Positions 34,809 through 47,093 of a DNA stretch of 64,000 bases are shown here, one piece after another. The DNA is from Clonostachys chloroleuca (taxonomy: Eukaryota; Ascomycota; Sordariomycetes; Hypocreales; Bionectriaceae). The position numbers and the translations under genes are program-made. The stretch's first letter is position 1; each line of letters opens with the position of its first letter. The notes below the pieces were generated by a model. It had not been told where the DNA came from. It was given only the letters and a program-made list of their open reading frames with translations, and searched no databases. The stretch lies in assembly GCA_037952775.1 (NCBI GenBank), contig JBANAY010000004.1, positions 11,470,001 to 11,534,000 of the forward strand, written 5' to 3'.

Positions 34809-36802
34809 TGTGCTGCCCTTTCTCACTTGCTGCGAAATGAGAGAATGAAATGGTATAAGTCACAGCTGAATATCTGGCAAACTCTCGAACGGCCCGGCGA
34901 GAATCTGCTGCTGTCCTGCTGTGCTGGAGGGGTTAGTCGTCCCGGTTGGTTTGGTGAAGTAGTCGCGATATATGGGACGGGCAAAAAATCCAAGTTCCGC
35001 TTGAAGGGCTGGTTGTGCCTTGGGTAAGAGGGCGCTTAGCCTAATCTGGAAAGGGCTTCTTTTTCTCGAAAGCGAGAGAGGGCTGGGCACTTGGTGCGTT
35101 TAGGGCTCAGAGACCTAGCACAACGTCCGGAGATCAGCCGTGACCCGGAACCAGGCACAACGCTGCACGTGAAGGGCAGATAATGTGTGACAGTACGTAC
35201 TAAATCCAGGAAATTATATCAGAGCGATTGTTTACCGAGCTGCTCTGATGCCCAGGCTCGGACAATGGGAATTATTGCCATCAGCCAATGATGTTAGTGC
35301 GTAGCCCTGTGACCTATGTCATTGGGTCAATTATGAAAGCCGCACACTTCCAAAGCGCATATGTACCTGAGATGATTTGATTCACGGATGCCAACTGCTG
35401 TAACAGCTTTCAAGTAGCCTGTTGGCGCGACCCGTTTAGATCCCTCGGCTGGCAAGAAACTTGCGGTTGCCTCTGGAATGACCAACTCAGCAGTGGTATC
35501 GCTATTGCATGATGAGGCACGGCCCATTTACTCAACAACTTCGGGTGTAACTTTACTGCCCCATGCGTACTACTACTACCATCCTCGTTCCCAAACTGTA
35601 GCACCGGCAGCTTTTACATACTGTGGCACCAGAACAATATCCCGGTTCCCTTCTTCTGCTAAGAAGCCTGAGGTTCTTAATGTATAGCATCGTCAACATA
35701 GATCCAATGAATGTGGATGCTTCCCCCGCGATAGCCCATGGTAGGGCATTTTGCACACCTCTCGGTCCCTCTAGTCATTCGCATAGCGCGTGGAGTGTCC
35801 TGCAGGTCTTCCGGCCTTGCAAAGCAAACCCCACGGTACGACCCAACTCGACTCGGACACATTGCGACGGCGAACTTCTATACGTGGCTGTAGATCTTGT
35901 TCCCATTATCCTCATACCCACCCATCCCACAAAAGCAGACACGAACACAGTGCCCCTTGATCATCATGTCAAAGACGGGTCAAAAAAAGTGAGGCAAGAA
36001 CACGACACAAGGATTAATTGTTGATGAATTCAACCCCAATTCGAGCCCAATTGTCCGGGGTGGATTAACGTCCAGTTCGTATAGCACGTTCAGAAGTGAG
36101 GCAGAGAAACGGCATACAAAAGGAATGACATCAGCGCTTGGCGCAGAAAGCGGCATAGATCTGCTGTCCCGATCGACACCCATTCATCGCTTTTAGCCTT
36201 TTGGCCAGCGAACGCCAGAAAGCTTAGAAGGACTACAGGCCGCAATACTTTGGCTTTGTTCTCAATGCTCCCTAGACAGGTACCTTTTCGGGCCTTGCAT
36301 TCACTAAATATGCAGATCGCCGATGGAGTTGAGTGTAAATTGGTAGAAATCCATGCTAATACCGGCAAACTGGCTGGAAACTGACCCACACCAGGAATCG
36401 AAATGCTACAAACGAAAAACGAAAGCGCCCAAGTTCTTGATTTCTCTATCTGTCTCATCTTTGTCCGCAGTCTATCCAATCTTCAAGGCCCACTTTCCAT
36501 TTAAATGTCGTGACAGTCGTGACGATCGCAGGCCAGGCAAGTAAAGCCGGCGCTCAAGTAAATATACAGAACCACTCTCAGGATTGCTGCGAGGGGATTG
36601 TAGCGGCCCGCTCAGAGGGCGACCTAATAACTCCATTCTTCTGTAAAAGAAGAAGTAAGAACGTATATTGAAGAAAACCATTGCATCGCTCTTTAGAACG
36701 CACAAGCTTCTTGTGTATATAAATTAGAAAAATGACAAATAGAGCCATAGAGAACGCCGAGATGTGGTAGGCGAGCTTGCGTCGCCCGTTGTGATTAAAT
36801 CG
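34809..36802. other. Gene-poor region, 2 kb
   Basis: This is the RPL16 promoter side and the 3' flank of the BAG gene. No supported gene, RNA or repeat was seen. Confidence 0.5.
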
Positions 36803-38056
36803 TTATTGCTTGGGGCCAGCTTCCTTGACCTTATCCATGATCTTTAATACGTCCTGGGCAAATGAAACCAGTCCCTTTCTGCGGGGTCTGACATCAGGAG
36901 CTCCGTCAGGGTCTACTCCGTCGGTTTTCAAGATGATGTGCAGCAGCACGGATTCCGAGATCTTGAGATGCTCCTCCTGCCTCTTCTTGGGATCAGAAGG
37001 AGGCGATTGGATATATTCATTGCACAGCGGCAACCATTTTGATTCAAACTCATCGGTCAAGTCGTCGAGCTGTTTCAGCGGACCAGTAGCTGCTCCAGAA
37101 CGAGGAGGTAGTGGTGATACAACAGGCTGGCCCGCTCCAATGGGGGCTGAAGGTGCAGGTGGGGAGTTTGGAGGATCGAAGTTCGAATTGCTGTCGCGTG
37201 GGCTGGTGGTTGTGTCGCCCTCACCTCCACTGGATCTATCCTTCTTCTTGCTGCCCTTCTTCTTGCGGCGTGGTTTGCTCGAGTTTCTTGAGTCGACCAC
37301 ATTTACAATCTCCCCCTCTGATGGACTGCTACCATCCTCACCCTCGGGCACCACGGCCATCAATTCGCTCTTGTTCTTAACGCCATACTCTCGCACGGGA
37401 GCAGAAGGGTCCTTGAGGTGCTTGCCCTTATAGAGGAGCTTGACCTTGCGAGCGACTCGGTCTGGCAGGTCCATCAAGAGGGCAACTCGCTCCTTCACAT
37501 CCATGACAAGCAACTTGCCGTCTCCAATTGAGTATGCGGGGAAGTGGGCGGGATATGTGACACTCCGATTCTTGATCAGGAGAACGTCGTCCTCCGGTTC
37601 GCGTTCGCGGCGGTACGTGCGGGGATGGTGCCAAGCGTCAACAGGAACGCTCAGGCTGGGGTCGTCAAGGTCTTGTGAGGTGATGTAGCTGAAGTCCTCG
37701 TCCGTCACATCGGGTGCATCAGCGGGGAGGGTGTCGTATGGTGAGAACCCGCGGCTAGGCCAGTATCTGGACATAGTGAGGGGTAGTGCGACGAGGGCAG
37801 CGACACTGCCGTAGATGACGCTAGGAGGGACACCTAAAGACTCGGAGATGTACTCGCCGGAGCCGTGGAATGCTGTGGTGAAGTTGAGAAGAGTCTCGTT
37901 GAGGTAGGACGTCAAGTTTTGAAAGGCACCTGAGGTGGCCGCTATGGGCAGTCGGGAATCCACCTTGTCGGTTTGGGTCAAGGTGACCCAGGGTAGGACA
38001 CCTTTTTGTCCAGCAACTACAAACAGGGTGTTGGACCAAGGTTCGGTGGACTGCAA
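36803..38056 (-). CDS. Membrane-anchored ubiquitin-like/BAG domain Hsp70 cofactor
   Basis: BAG proteins are nucleotide-exchange factors for Hsp70; the fungal Snl1/Bag101-type proteins are tethered to ER or nuclear membranes. The open frame shows a hydrophobic segment (PPSVIYGSVAALVALPLTM), then a ubiquitin-like region (RVALLMDLPDRV, VKLLYKGKHLKD, ELMAVVPEG). A basic Ser/Lys-rich linker (PRRKKKGSKKKD) and Pro-rich stretch follow, and then a C-terminal BAG domain (LKQLDDLTDEF, ISESVLLHIILKTDGVD, LKIMDKVKEAG). No in-frame ATG precedes the membrane segment: the frame runs up to a TTG at 38056, and the first internal ATG comes after the hydrophobic stretch. A first exon further upstream is therefore likely but was not resolved. 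The stop at 36803 is secure; the 5' end is not. Confidence 0.78.
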   Translation of the reverse strand: MQSTEPWSNTLFVVAGQKGVLPWVTLTQTDKVDSRLPIAATSGAFQNLTSYLNETLLNFTTAFHGSGEYISESLGVPPSVIYGSVAALVALPLTMSRYWPSRGFSPYDTLPADAPDVTDEDFSYITSQDLDDPSLSVPVDAWHHPRTYRREREPEDDVLLIKNRSVTYPAHFPAYSIGDGKLLVMDVKERVALLMDLPDRVARKVKLLYKGKHLKDPSAPVREYGVKNKSELMAVVPEGEDGSSPSEGEIVNVVDSRNSSKPRRKKKGSKKKDRSSGGEGDTTTSPRDSNSNFDPPNSPPAPSAPIGAGQPVVSPLPPRSGAATGPLKQLDDLTDEFESKWLPLCNEYIQSPPSDPKKRQEEHLKISESVLLHIILKTDGVDPDGAPDVRPRRKGLVSFAQDVLKIMDKVKEAGPKQ

Positions 38057-40977
38057 TAGTCGTCTGCAGCACCGACGATATGGGTTGGTTGCACCAAGCG
38101 AAGGCTGTACCTAGGCGGTGTCCGGTCGGTCCAGCCGAGATACGCACAGAGACGATCACAACAGAAACTCCAGGGCAACTCCCTGATGGTGGAATCTTCT
38201 GGCCACGGGAAGCCGTGGGAGGACCAGAGGAAGGCGCTGCACGAATGAATGAGCTGGCAATGTGGGGGGCGCGTCGACGGCGAGATGTGTCCAGTGGATG
38301 AGATGAGGCAGGGCGGGGGGCGATGGGCGGATTGACGTCGTCTCGTTGGCTAGATGTTCGCAGGTCAGACTAGCTCGTGCCGTACTGCATTTGGAGTATA
38401 TGTGGTTTCTCATGCAAAACCAACAATGTAGCTTTTTTTTGGGCAGAAGGGGGGTGACTTGGAGAGCAGAAATGATGTAGGATAGTGGATTTTGGGAGCC
38501 AGTTGACCACCTCTTTTTTTTCAGAAGGGGGAGGACGCGCTGGCAGGCACTTCATAGGGGTAATGGGCGAATTTGGGAAATGCTCCCAAGCGAAAAGGTA
38601 CCTGCCGCCCTCGCTTGATTGGCCCTAATAGGGGTCCCTGAAGCTTGGTAATATTGCACAAGTGCCACCTGCCAACCCAATCAGCCTAGTATCCCGCCTG
38701 TCACGAATCATTCATCATGGTGCTGTGCCAATCAAACAAATTGTCGTACGAATGCCCAATTCAAGTCGTAAGAGAATGGCAATGTAAACGTGGCCAAGTC
38801 ATTATCATCACCCGATGTGTTGCTTTCAAAGTCGCCAATACCCCGGGCTCCTATAGGTACTTGGGGTACTTCGTACGGTACAACGCTAGCCGACGCTAAG
38901 TCATCACCTACATGGCCCTAGAAGCACAATGGATCTCTTTTGGTGATACATGGCCCTACAAAACGCCGCCTGCCAGAGCTGGAAAGTCCGATGAACGGAT
39001 GGGGGTTCTTAGATCTGCCTTGGACAATGAACGCGTCTATGCGAGCCTCCCCTTGACTATGCTAGTATCTATCGACTAAATTGATCTTAAGAGTTGTAAT
39101 TGACTGACGTCTGCGGAGGAGCGCTTACTGTCAGCTGGCAACGGGAGCGTGACCCCATTGGAGAAGGCAGCCAGCCCAACACGACTGTTATACTATAGAA
39201 GGCTCCGAACGGATTCTGTCCAGCAGCCGAGGTCGAAGGAATGGAAGCGAACTGTGATAGTCCTCCGCGTGATGTCAATCTGGGGCGGAATGTCCTAGAC
39301 GCTCATGACGCTGTTCGCCTCGTGAGGTCTCGTGGCTCCAAGTCCACCACCGCAGCCAGGGATATCCTGGAAGGACCCTGGAAATATCGCCGCCGGCTCG
39401 AACTACCCTAAAGCGAGACCACGAACTTAGCAAACAACACGCAAGGCCAGCGCATCTAGTCTGTTTGGGATTCGCCCCTGCATCATGACGATCAATCGGT
39501 TGTGGTGATAACAAATAGCCCTCACTATGAGATACTCGGCAACGAAGCGAAGCAAACAGGTAACCTTTAGAGGGTAACACGATCCCCTGGTTTCATCCTC
39601 AGCATCACCATTGATACAGGCCCAATATCATTTTGTTTCAGCCAGACAAAAACACCCAGGCTGGTTTCCGATGCATAACGACCCTTGTTCCTGCTGCATT
39701 CGTGCCGATCTTCAGATTAGCGGTGTCGATATGTCATCCAGATCGGCAACCGGTCTGTCATTGGCCCCAAGACCTCCCAAACAGCCGAGATACGTGTTGA
39801 AGCTTCGATGCTCCAAGCACGCAGCACGTACACACCCCGCAATGTTTACGTGCTCTGCAGCGCCATGCTCGGTAAGATGAGTAATAATGATATTGGTGGT
39901 GTTTCGATTCTGATGTTGAAAGTAATAGTGGCAACACTCTGTCAAACCATTGGGTTCTCTACTGACTGGCAGCCTGGGTGAATGCCTAAGCCTGAGTTTA
40001 AACGACCAATCTCGTAATCCCATCCTTGCACCGGCTGCTTTCGTGAGTGCATAGCCCTCCATAAGCAAACACTCCTCCACGACTCATCCATCACAACGTG
40101 GCGTCTAACATGTCGCATCGCATAACGAGCAGGGCCCCTCTGATGGCCATTGCGATATTCGGTACTCCGGCTTAACTAAATCCAGTGTCCTCGCTTGCAT
40201 TGATCCAATTTCACACAATGCAAAGTCGTTAAAGATAGCGCTTTTCGGAGTAAGTAGTTTACGTCCTGGGACACTGCCGACGTCAGCATTCGGGTGGGCG
40301 GCAGCTACCTATAGTTCCAGACGTCATCTAGATATCAGATGCTTTGCTAATGACAAGCGCTGCGGAATCGCTTGAGAGCCCCCACAGTCGCCAAAGCCTT
40401 GTCCTAGAGGAAAACCACCTTGTATTTATATTCGTGGCATGTGCACACCCTGCGCCGCCCGGTAACTTACAATCGATCACAAGGATCAAGTCTATCGTAC
40501 GGTTATCGGTCTGTCTAACCTCGATAGGCGATCGCAGATTTCATCGATCTTACAGCCACTGGGGGGCTGCGAATTCGAACTGCCACTTCCTCTTTGCGAT
40601 AAAATGACGGGCACTGTTCCCTAACAAGCTGCATGCCAGCCCCGGCCGATTAGCCTATGACACTGCATGGCACCCTGAAAATGCCCCTAAAAATATCCTT
40701 AATCCAGATCTGAAGTTCTGAAGTGACGGCGATGGCGGGCTATGACATAGTCATTTCTACAGGCCTCGGCGTGTGCTGCAAGGTTATTTAAGACACCCGC
40801 CTGCCGCGTCTATGATGGATATCCTACCCAAAAGCAGCCCAGCCGAAGCCTCTAGAGCGGACTGATTGATTGCTAATCGGCATATCTTCGCACATCATAA
40901 CTCAGCTAATACCCGGATTGCCGCTTTACTTATTAATTAATCCTCCCGCCCACAACTCCCATCCTCCTCTGCCCCTC
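38057..40977. other. Gene-poor region, 2.9 kb
   Basis: This is the upstream region of the BAG gene and the promoter of the glutaredoxin gene. No coding gene was found, although the missing first exon of the BAG gene should lie in its first few hundred bases. Two near-identical T8-plus-AGAAGGGGG tracts occur at 38433 and 38514. Confidence 0.45.
38433..38531. repeat. Two short direct repeats (T8 tract followed by CAGAAGGGGG)
   Basis: T8 at 38433-38440, followed after GGG by CAGAAGG and a G run, is echoed by T8 at 38514-38521 followed directly by CAGAAGGGGG. The copies are about 80 bases apart. They could be promoter elements of the BAG gene or replication slippage. Confidence 0.4.
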
Positions 40978-41515
<538 letters not shown>

Positions 41516-41828
41516 ATGCAGCAGGCGTTTTCGTTCCTGGCTGAGACGAGGAATGTTGCTGGAGTCGGGTATAAATAAAGTCATAGCCAGTTGAGTTTTG
41601 AAAGAAACGAAGATTAGAACTCCCAGCCTTGATAAATGACAAGAATGTTCAATTCTATAGCAAGCCTCTAGTGACTGCCATGTTTCAGATCGTGTAGACT
41701 ACATATACATAAAATGACACCGCCCAATTCAGGCCATCGACTTTCTTTTTGTAACTGAAGTGGTGTGGACTCAGCTTTCCAAGTGTTGTACAATTTTACA
41801 TTATCCGGAGTGAACACGCCCGCAGGTA
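41516..41828. other. Convergent 3' intergenic region
   Basis: About 310 bases separate the ends of the glutaredoxin and AIM18/AIM46-like genes. Nothing coding was seen. Confidence 0.6.
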
Positions 41829-43010
41829 TTACAATACCTGAGCGGCAACAGTGCCAATGGGCCTCTCTACAAACTCCATAATTCCGTTAATGATGTTTGT
41901 TCTAGCCTCCTCAGATGCAGGCTTCTTCCCGGCAAGGTAGTTGAGCCAGAGGAGCCTAGATATCCGTTCATCAGATATCACGCCCAGAACTTCCTTCTTG
42001 GTCTTCTGAGATTTTCTGCCAGATGTGTCAAACATGAGAGAGAACTGGCCGGCTCCGTCACGGCTCAGAAGAATTTCCTTTGTCTTCGGAACCGAGCCGC
42101 GGTTGAACAAGCCCTTAAAGTCTTTTAGGGCAGTGCCGAATTGCTCGTCGCCATAGTGCTCCGCGTCACGCTGCGATCGGCCGGTAATGGCTCTTACCAT
42201 GGCGTCACGAAGATGGTGGAAGTCAGTATCCTTGACAGGGGTGATGCGGAAGATGGTGCGGCATCCAGCGTCCCGCAGAATCTTGTCCCACGTCTCCTCG
42301 CCCTCGGCCGGGTCAAGCAGCGACTTGCGCAGAGTCTCCTTCTCGGAAGGGATCAAGGTCGTAGCCAGAGAGTTGACACTCTTCACCAGGTAGCTCTGCA
42401 GTTTGGCCACATCCTGCGTGGCCACGTAGAAGCCCAGAACGTAGACCTGGATGCCGATGAAGGTGACCGTGCGGGTCCCGAGCCCAACCAGGGTGAACTC
42501 GGTTCCGTCATTGTCCGAAATCGACGCCGCAATGGGGCCTTGCGGTGTCTGCTCGGATGGCAGCTTCACGCTGAGGAGCCGAGGGAAGGCCGGTACAACG
42601 CCATTGCCTGTGGGCACGATTTCCTGGCCGTCCTCGTCGTGAACCACAACCTTGCGCTTCTCGCCCGCCTCCGTCTTGAACTGCTCCTTGGGTATCATAG
42701 GGGCATCGCACTGTGAGGAGCTTTCGTTCTTCCTCCTCTCAGCCTCCGCCTTCAATGCATCCTTTAGCTTGAAAGCAGTGTATATGAATGAGGTAATGCC
42801 GGCGACGGTACCGGCAATGAGGAAGGCGGTGCGATTGTGCTCGTAGTCTCGTCGCTTAGTGTTGAGCTTGTTCAGGTCAAAGTCCTGCGTCGCGCGAACA
42901 GAACTCTTCGATGAGAGAAAGGTCCGTCGCGCAGCAGCTGGGGAGGAACGGAGGGTTTGGGTGCATCGTGTCCGCGGGATGACCCGGTGGGCTGCGGCTG
43001 GTCGAATCAT
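41829..43010 (-). CDS. Mitochondrial chalcone isomerase-fold protein (AIM18/AIM46-like)
   Basis: The single exon encodes 393 residues. The N-terminus is rich in Arg, Ala and Ser without acidic residues (MIRPAAAHRVIPRTR, AARRTFLSS), fitting a mitochondrial targeting peptide. One hydrophobic segment, AFLIAGTVAGITSFIYTAFKL, is probably an inner-membrane anchor. The chalcone isomerase-like core includes VGLGTRTVTFIGIQVYVLGFY, FRITPVKDTDFHHLRDAMVRA and NYLAGKKPASEEAR. This is the layout of yeast Aim18 and Aim46, which do not act as flavonoid isomerases; their role is unknown and heme or redox links are suggested. The frame is open upstream to 43100 from a GTG, but the ATG at 43010 is preferred because the transit peptide begins there. 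Confidence 0.9.
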   Translation of the reverse strand: MIRPAAAHRVIPRTRCTQTLRSSPAAARRTFLSSKSSVRATQDFDLNKLNTKRRDYEHNRTAFLIAGTVAGITSFIYTAFKLKDALKAEAERRKNESSSQCDAPMIPKEQFKTEAGEKRKVVVHDEDGQEIVPTGNGVVPAFPRLLSVKLPSEQTPQGPIAASISDNDGTEFTLVGLGTRTVTFIGIQVYVLGFYVATQDVAKLQSYLVKSVNSLATTLIPSEKETLRKSLLDPAEGEETWDKILRDAGCRTIFRITPVKDTDFHHLRDAMVRAITGRSQRDAEHYGDEQFGTALKDFKGLFNRGSVPKTKEILLSRDGAGQFSLMFDTSGRKSQKTKKEVLGVISDERISRLLWLNYLAGKKPASEEARTNIINGIMEFVERPIGTVAAQVL

Positions 43011-44653
43011 CACTGTTGTCTCGAGCTTCGTGGGCGACGGAGGGGAAGCGCAGTGTAAAGCTCCTATCGAGTATCGCAGGTCACTTCCGAAATTCACCAA
43101 AGAGCTCGACCTATCGTAGTTCGTAAACGAAGGCTAGCAATCGATGCTTGAGATCAATTGACATTTCTAGCGGCAGCATTCTTAGAGAGCGCATCCACAC
43201 ATCCGTCTGTATCCGAGGGGCAGGGCTCCACACGTGACGTATGATGGAGATTCAGCGCTTCGCGGTGCAGATACACCTACCCTGTACATGACATAACCAC
43301 GTCTGTCGAAGAGCTTATCAGCGATGCAGATGTTGGCATAATAATGATATGAGGTCCCTCCGTTGGAACCTGAGGCGAGTTCTAGGAAGATTTGCTGTTA
43401 TTTATGTTATATGAAAGTAACCTGTTGATCTGTCGTGTTAGTATAATAAAATCGGGCTGGCATTCCCTAGGGTACCGAGGATTATATTCATATGTATTAT
43501 GTTGCTTATTTTGGTAGATTCACTACCTCTCTCAAATGAACCATGTCAAACAAAACAGAATCCAACTTTAATAATCACCTCGGCGTCTACTAATGTCACA
43601 GAGTCGATGTTAGGAGTGATGTTCCTTGTTGTGCATCAATACTACTCATGTGTTCCGTGTGTGCTATTATTAAGCTGTGTATGGGCTTGTTAATGCGGGC
43701 ATCTGATCGAGTCACAAACCCACGCGCTAGGTCACAGACTTCCGTCAGTTTCACTTGGGCCTCATCGGCGGTTGTCGCATGGTAATTTGCAGTCTCCTTT
43801 GCATTGGCTGGACGCATGGCAGCTCTTCTCATAAGAACTGTGGCTAGAACATTCCAAGGTAAACATTACACGAGGCTCGACGAGCCGATGGCCCATAAGT
43901 TCCTTTGTGCCAGGGCCTAGGATCAACCTCGAAAACGGGGATCACTGAGTGGTGTGGCTGCCCAAGACTGGCAGAATGGGCGAGCAGCCAACACGGTTTA
44001 ACCCCCTGCTGATTCGGGCGCCAGGACACAACAACACGCTAAAGACGGTGACTTAGCGGTGCTGGACTGCTAATCCACCGCGGTTACAAAGCAGCTAGCC
44101 AGGAAATGCGGGCGCCAGTGGTGACTAAGTCACAGGTTGAAGTGACCTGAGTTCCTCCTCAGCCACGCCTAATTGGCAGGCCCTTTTTGTAGGTGGTACA
44201 TCCTTCGTTCCTCCCGCCTTTTACCCACCGTCGCAGCCCTGTGATCCTGGACCTCCCATCCCATCCATCCACCATCGTCACGCCCCAACACATCGAAGCT
44301 TGATTGCCAGCCATCCCGCCCGACACCGTATCCTATCCAACCTCTCACTGGCGCTCGATCCCTCTTCAGGATCGTCACGGGCACTCGACGATCCTCACGT
44401 CCCTTCTCTTTTGCCTCTCCGGTGGTCAGGTCGCGGTCCGATGACGCTGAGCAAGCAGAGTCTGCCTTTGGCATGAGGAAAAACCCCACCGGTAGCAGCC
44501 CAAGCATCATCAAAACCTCTCGCATCCAGCCGTACGAAGCTGGCAATCAACAACCACGGCAACGCATCGCACATATCTACATCTCTACAGAACGAGTATC
44601 CGACATATACCTGATTTTGACTGCCATCCTGACCAACCCCTACCGCCGTTGTC
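43011..44653. other. Divergent intergenic region, AIM18-like / GRR1
   Basis: The region contains two promoters and a pyrimidine-rich GRR1 leader (44150-44653). The segment 44049-44110 resembles part of a tRNA-Ser anticodon arm but lacks A and B boxes. No gene is supported. Confidence 0.5.
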
Positions 44654-47093
44654 ATGCAGCCCTCCGCAGCCAACCTCTCGTCGGTTGAGGCTGGCCAGGC
44701 GTCGCGGCCGATGTCTGCCTCGGAAGATCAGGAGGATTCTCGCTCGACCTCCTCGACAACCAACTCCCCCGTCCCTGCCGATAACGAAGAATCCGACTTC
44801 TTCCTCAATAACAACGACTCAGAGTCATCAATCGGCGTTCACATTTTCCAGGACATGGCCGTTGATGATTCGTGTTGGCCGCCCGTAAACCAACTGCCGA
44901 ACGAGATTCTCATCAGCATTTTCGCCAAGCTGACCTCACCCAACGATTTGTTCTCATGTATGCGTGTCTGTAAGCGATGGGCTAGAAATGCCGTCGATAT
45001 TTTATGGCACCGCCCTGCATGCACAAATTGGAAGAATCACAACAGCATTTGCCAGACCCTCAGCTTCGAAAAGCCCTTCTTCAACTACGCCGATTTCGTT
45101 AAGCGTCTCAACCTTGCTGCTCTCGCAGATAAAGTTAACGATGGCAGCGTCCTTCCTCTGGCTGTTTGTACCCGTGTTGAGCGCTTGACTCTCACAGCCT
45201 GCCGGAATTTGACCGATTCCGGCCTGATTGCTTTAGTCCAGAACAGCTCAGCTCTACTCGCCCTTGACATCTCGAGCGACACCCACATCACTGAGGAGTC
45301 CATAAATGCCATTGCCGATAATTGCAAGCGCCTTCAGGGCCTCAACGTTTCTGGTTGCGTAAATATTTCGAATGAAAGCATGATCAACCTTGCAAAGAAT
45401 TGCAAGTATATCAAAAGAGTATGTTTGGATAGTGTCTTCCGTGTGCGTTTGTTTGCTAATCTGTAAATTAACAGCTCAAATTGAACGAGTGCACTCAGCT
45501 TCGCGATGATGCCATACTTGCATTTGCTGCCAACTGCCCCAACATTCTCGAGATCGATTTGCAGCAGTGTGCGGCCATCGGGAACAGCCCGGTCACGTCC
45601 CTCTTGACCCATGGGAACTGTCTCAGAGAATTGCGGCTGGCCAACTGCGAAATGATTGACGACAATGCGTTCCTTTATCTGCCAAAGGACCGAGTATTCG
45701 AGCACCTGCGAATTCTTGATCTTACATCATGCCTGCGTCTTACAGATCACGCGGTATCAAAAATTATCGAAGCTGCTCCACGCCTTCGCAATCTCATTTT
45801 AGCGAAGTGCCGCCTGATTACCGACGAAGCCGTGTTTGCGATTGCGAAATTGGGCAAGAACCTTCACTACATTCATCTTGGCCACTGTGGGTTGATCACG
45901 GACGAGGGAGTCAAGCGACTAGCGCATAAATGCAACCGGATTCGTTATATTGACCTGGGTTGCTGTACTCGTCTCACTGACGACTCGGTGAAGCGCCTTG
46001 CTCTGCTCCCTAAGCTCAAGAGAATCGGGTTGGTGAAATGCAACTCGATCACGGACGATTCTGTGAATGCTCTTGCCGGGGCTGCCTATCGACCTGTCCT
46101 GCGTCGAGATGGCAACGGCGTGCTGGTTCATGGCGAGTACTACACACCAAGTCTGGAGCGTGTGCACCTCAGCTATTGTGTAAACTTAACCCTCAAGGTA
46201 TTATTATCTGGCCTGTTTCGTTTTTTTCCTGACCCAAGCTGACTGTTTCGTTCTCTCCAGAGCATCATCCGGTTGCTTAACTCTTGCCCTAGGTTAACAC
46301 ATCTGAGCTTGACTGGCGTTGCTGCATTCCAGCGCGATGAATTTCAGCCTTTTTGCAGACCAGCTCCTCAGGGTAGGTCCCATCTTCAAAGACCCATTTC
46401 TAGGAACATATGTAGCTGACTTTGACGGCAGAATTCACCCAACATCAACGTAACGTTTTCTGTGTATTCTCCGGTAACATGGTATCAGACTTCCGCCGTT
46501 TTCTGAACACGGCCCCTCAGTTTGAGGAACTTCGAAACAGCTTGCAACCTGTAGCAGACCGACTCCGAACCACCCGGTTACGGCGACCTGTTGCACTCAA
46601 CGGCGTACAACCTGGAGGCGAGGCGCTTGATGAGGACCTTGCAGACGATGACAACGACTTCGAAGGCTTGGATGCTAACGAGATGGTTGTTGAAGTGCAT
46701 ACTGCACCAATGATTACTGCCGATGAGTTCAACGAAAACTATGGTGTGATCGCGTTGCCACCACCACCACTACCACTACCACCACCACCTCCGCCTCATG
46801 CCCAGCCAGACCATGCAGGCGTAGCTGGTTCTGGTAGTGGAGATCCTGTCAATGAGGACCAGCCCAGGCCCCAAGCATTTTCAAGCTTTCTGAATAGCCA
46901 GCAGGCGGCTGGATCGCCGCCTCTTAACGCCTATGGATCGACGCAAGCCAGCGTGGCAAACGTGCGAAGCCAAAGAGAGGGAGAATCCTCGAGCCGAAAC
47001 ATCACGCCAACCGGAGGCGCGAGTACAGCACCCATGCATGGCCAGCCTCCGGCTCAAAACAGGGCAGAAGATGAGGATATGGCTGCTGATTAG
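44654..47093 (+). CDS. GRR1: Grr1-like F-box/leucine-rich repeat subunit of an SCF ubiquitin ligase
   Basis: Four exons, 44654-45418, 45475-46197, 46261-46372 and 46432-47093, give 753 residues. The F-box lies near residue 76 (PPVNQLPNEILISIFAKL) with CMRVCKRWARNAVD. It is followed by about a dozen Cys-containing leucine-rich repeats: LTACRNLTDSGL, NVSGCVNISNESM, NECTQLRDDAI, LTSCLRLTDHAV, LAKCRLITDEAV, LGHCGLITDEGV and LGCCTRLTDDSV. After the repeats come the family block FSGNMVSDFRRFLNT, an acidic stretch, a polyproline tract (near 46758-46798) and a Ser/Gln-rich tail. Grr1 targets G1 cyclins and glucose-response factors for ubiquitination. Donors are GTATGT, GTATTA and GTAGGT. The N-terminal 70 residues are disordered and acidic. 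Identification is secure. Confidence 0.96.

Noticed and set aside
44049..44110. Possible tRNA-Ser(GCT): a GGACTGCTAATCC anticodon-arm-like stretch
   Set aside because: No A box or B box consensus, no TTCRA loop, and no plausible acceptor stem around it.
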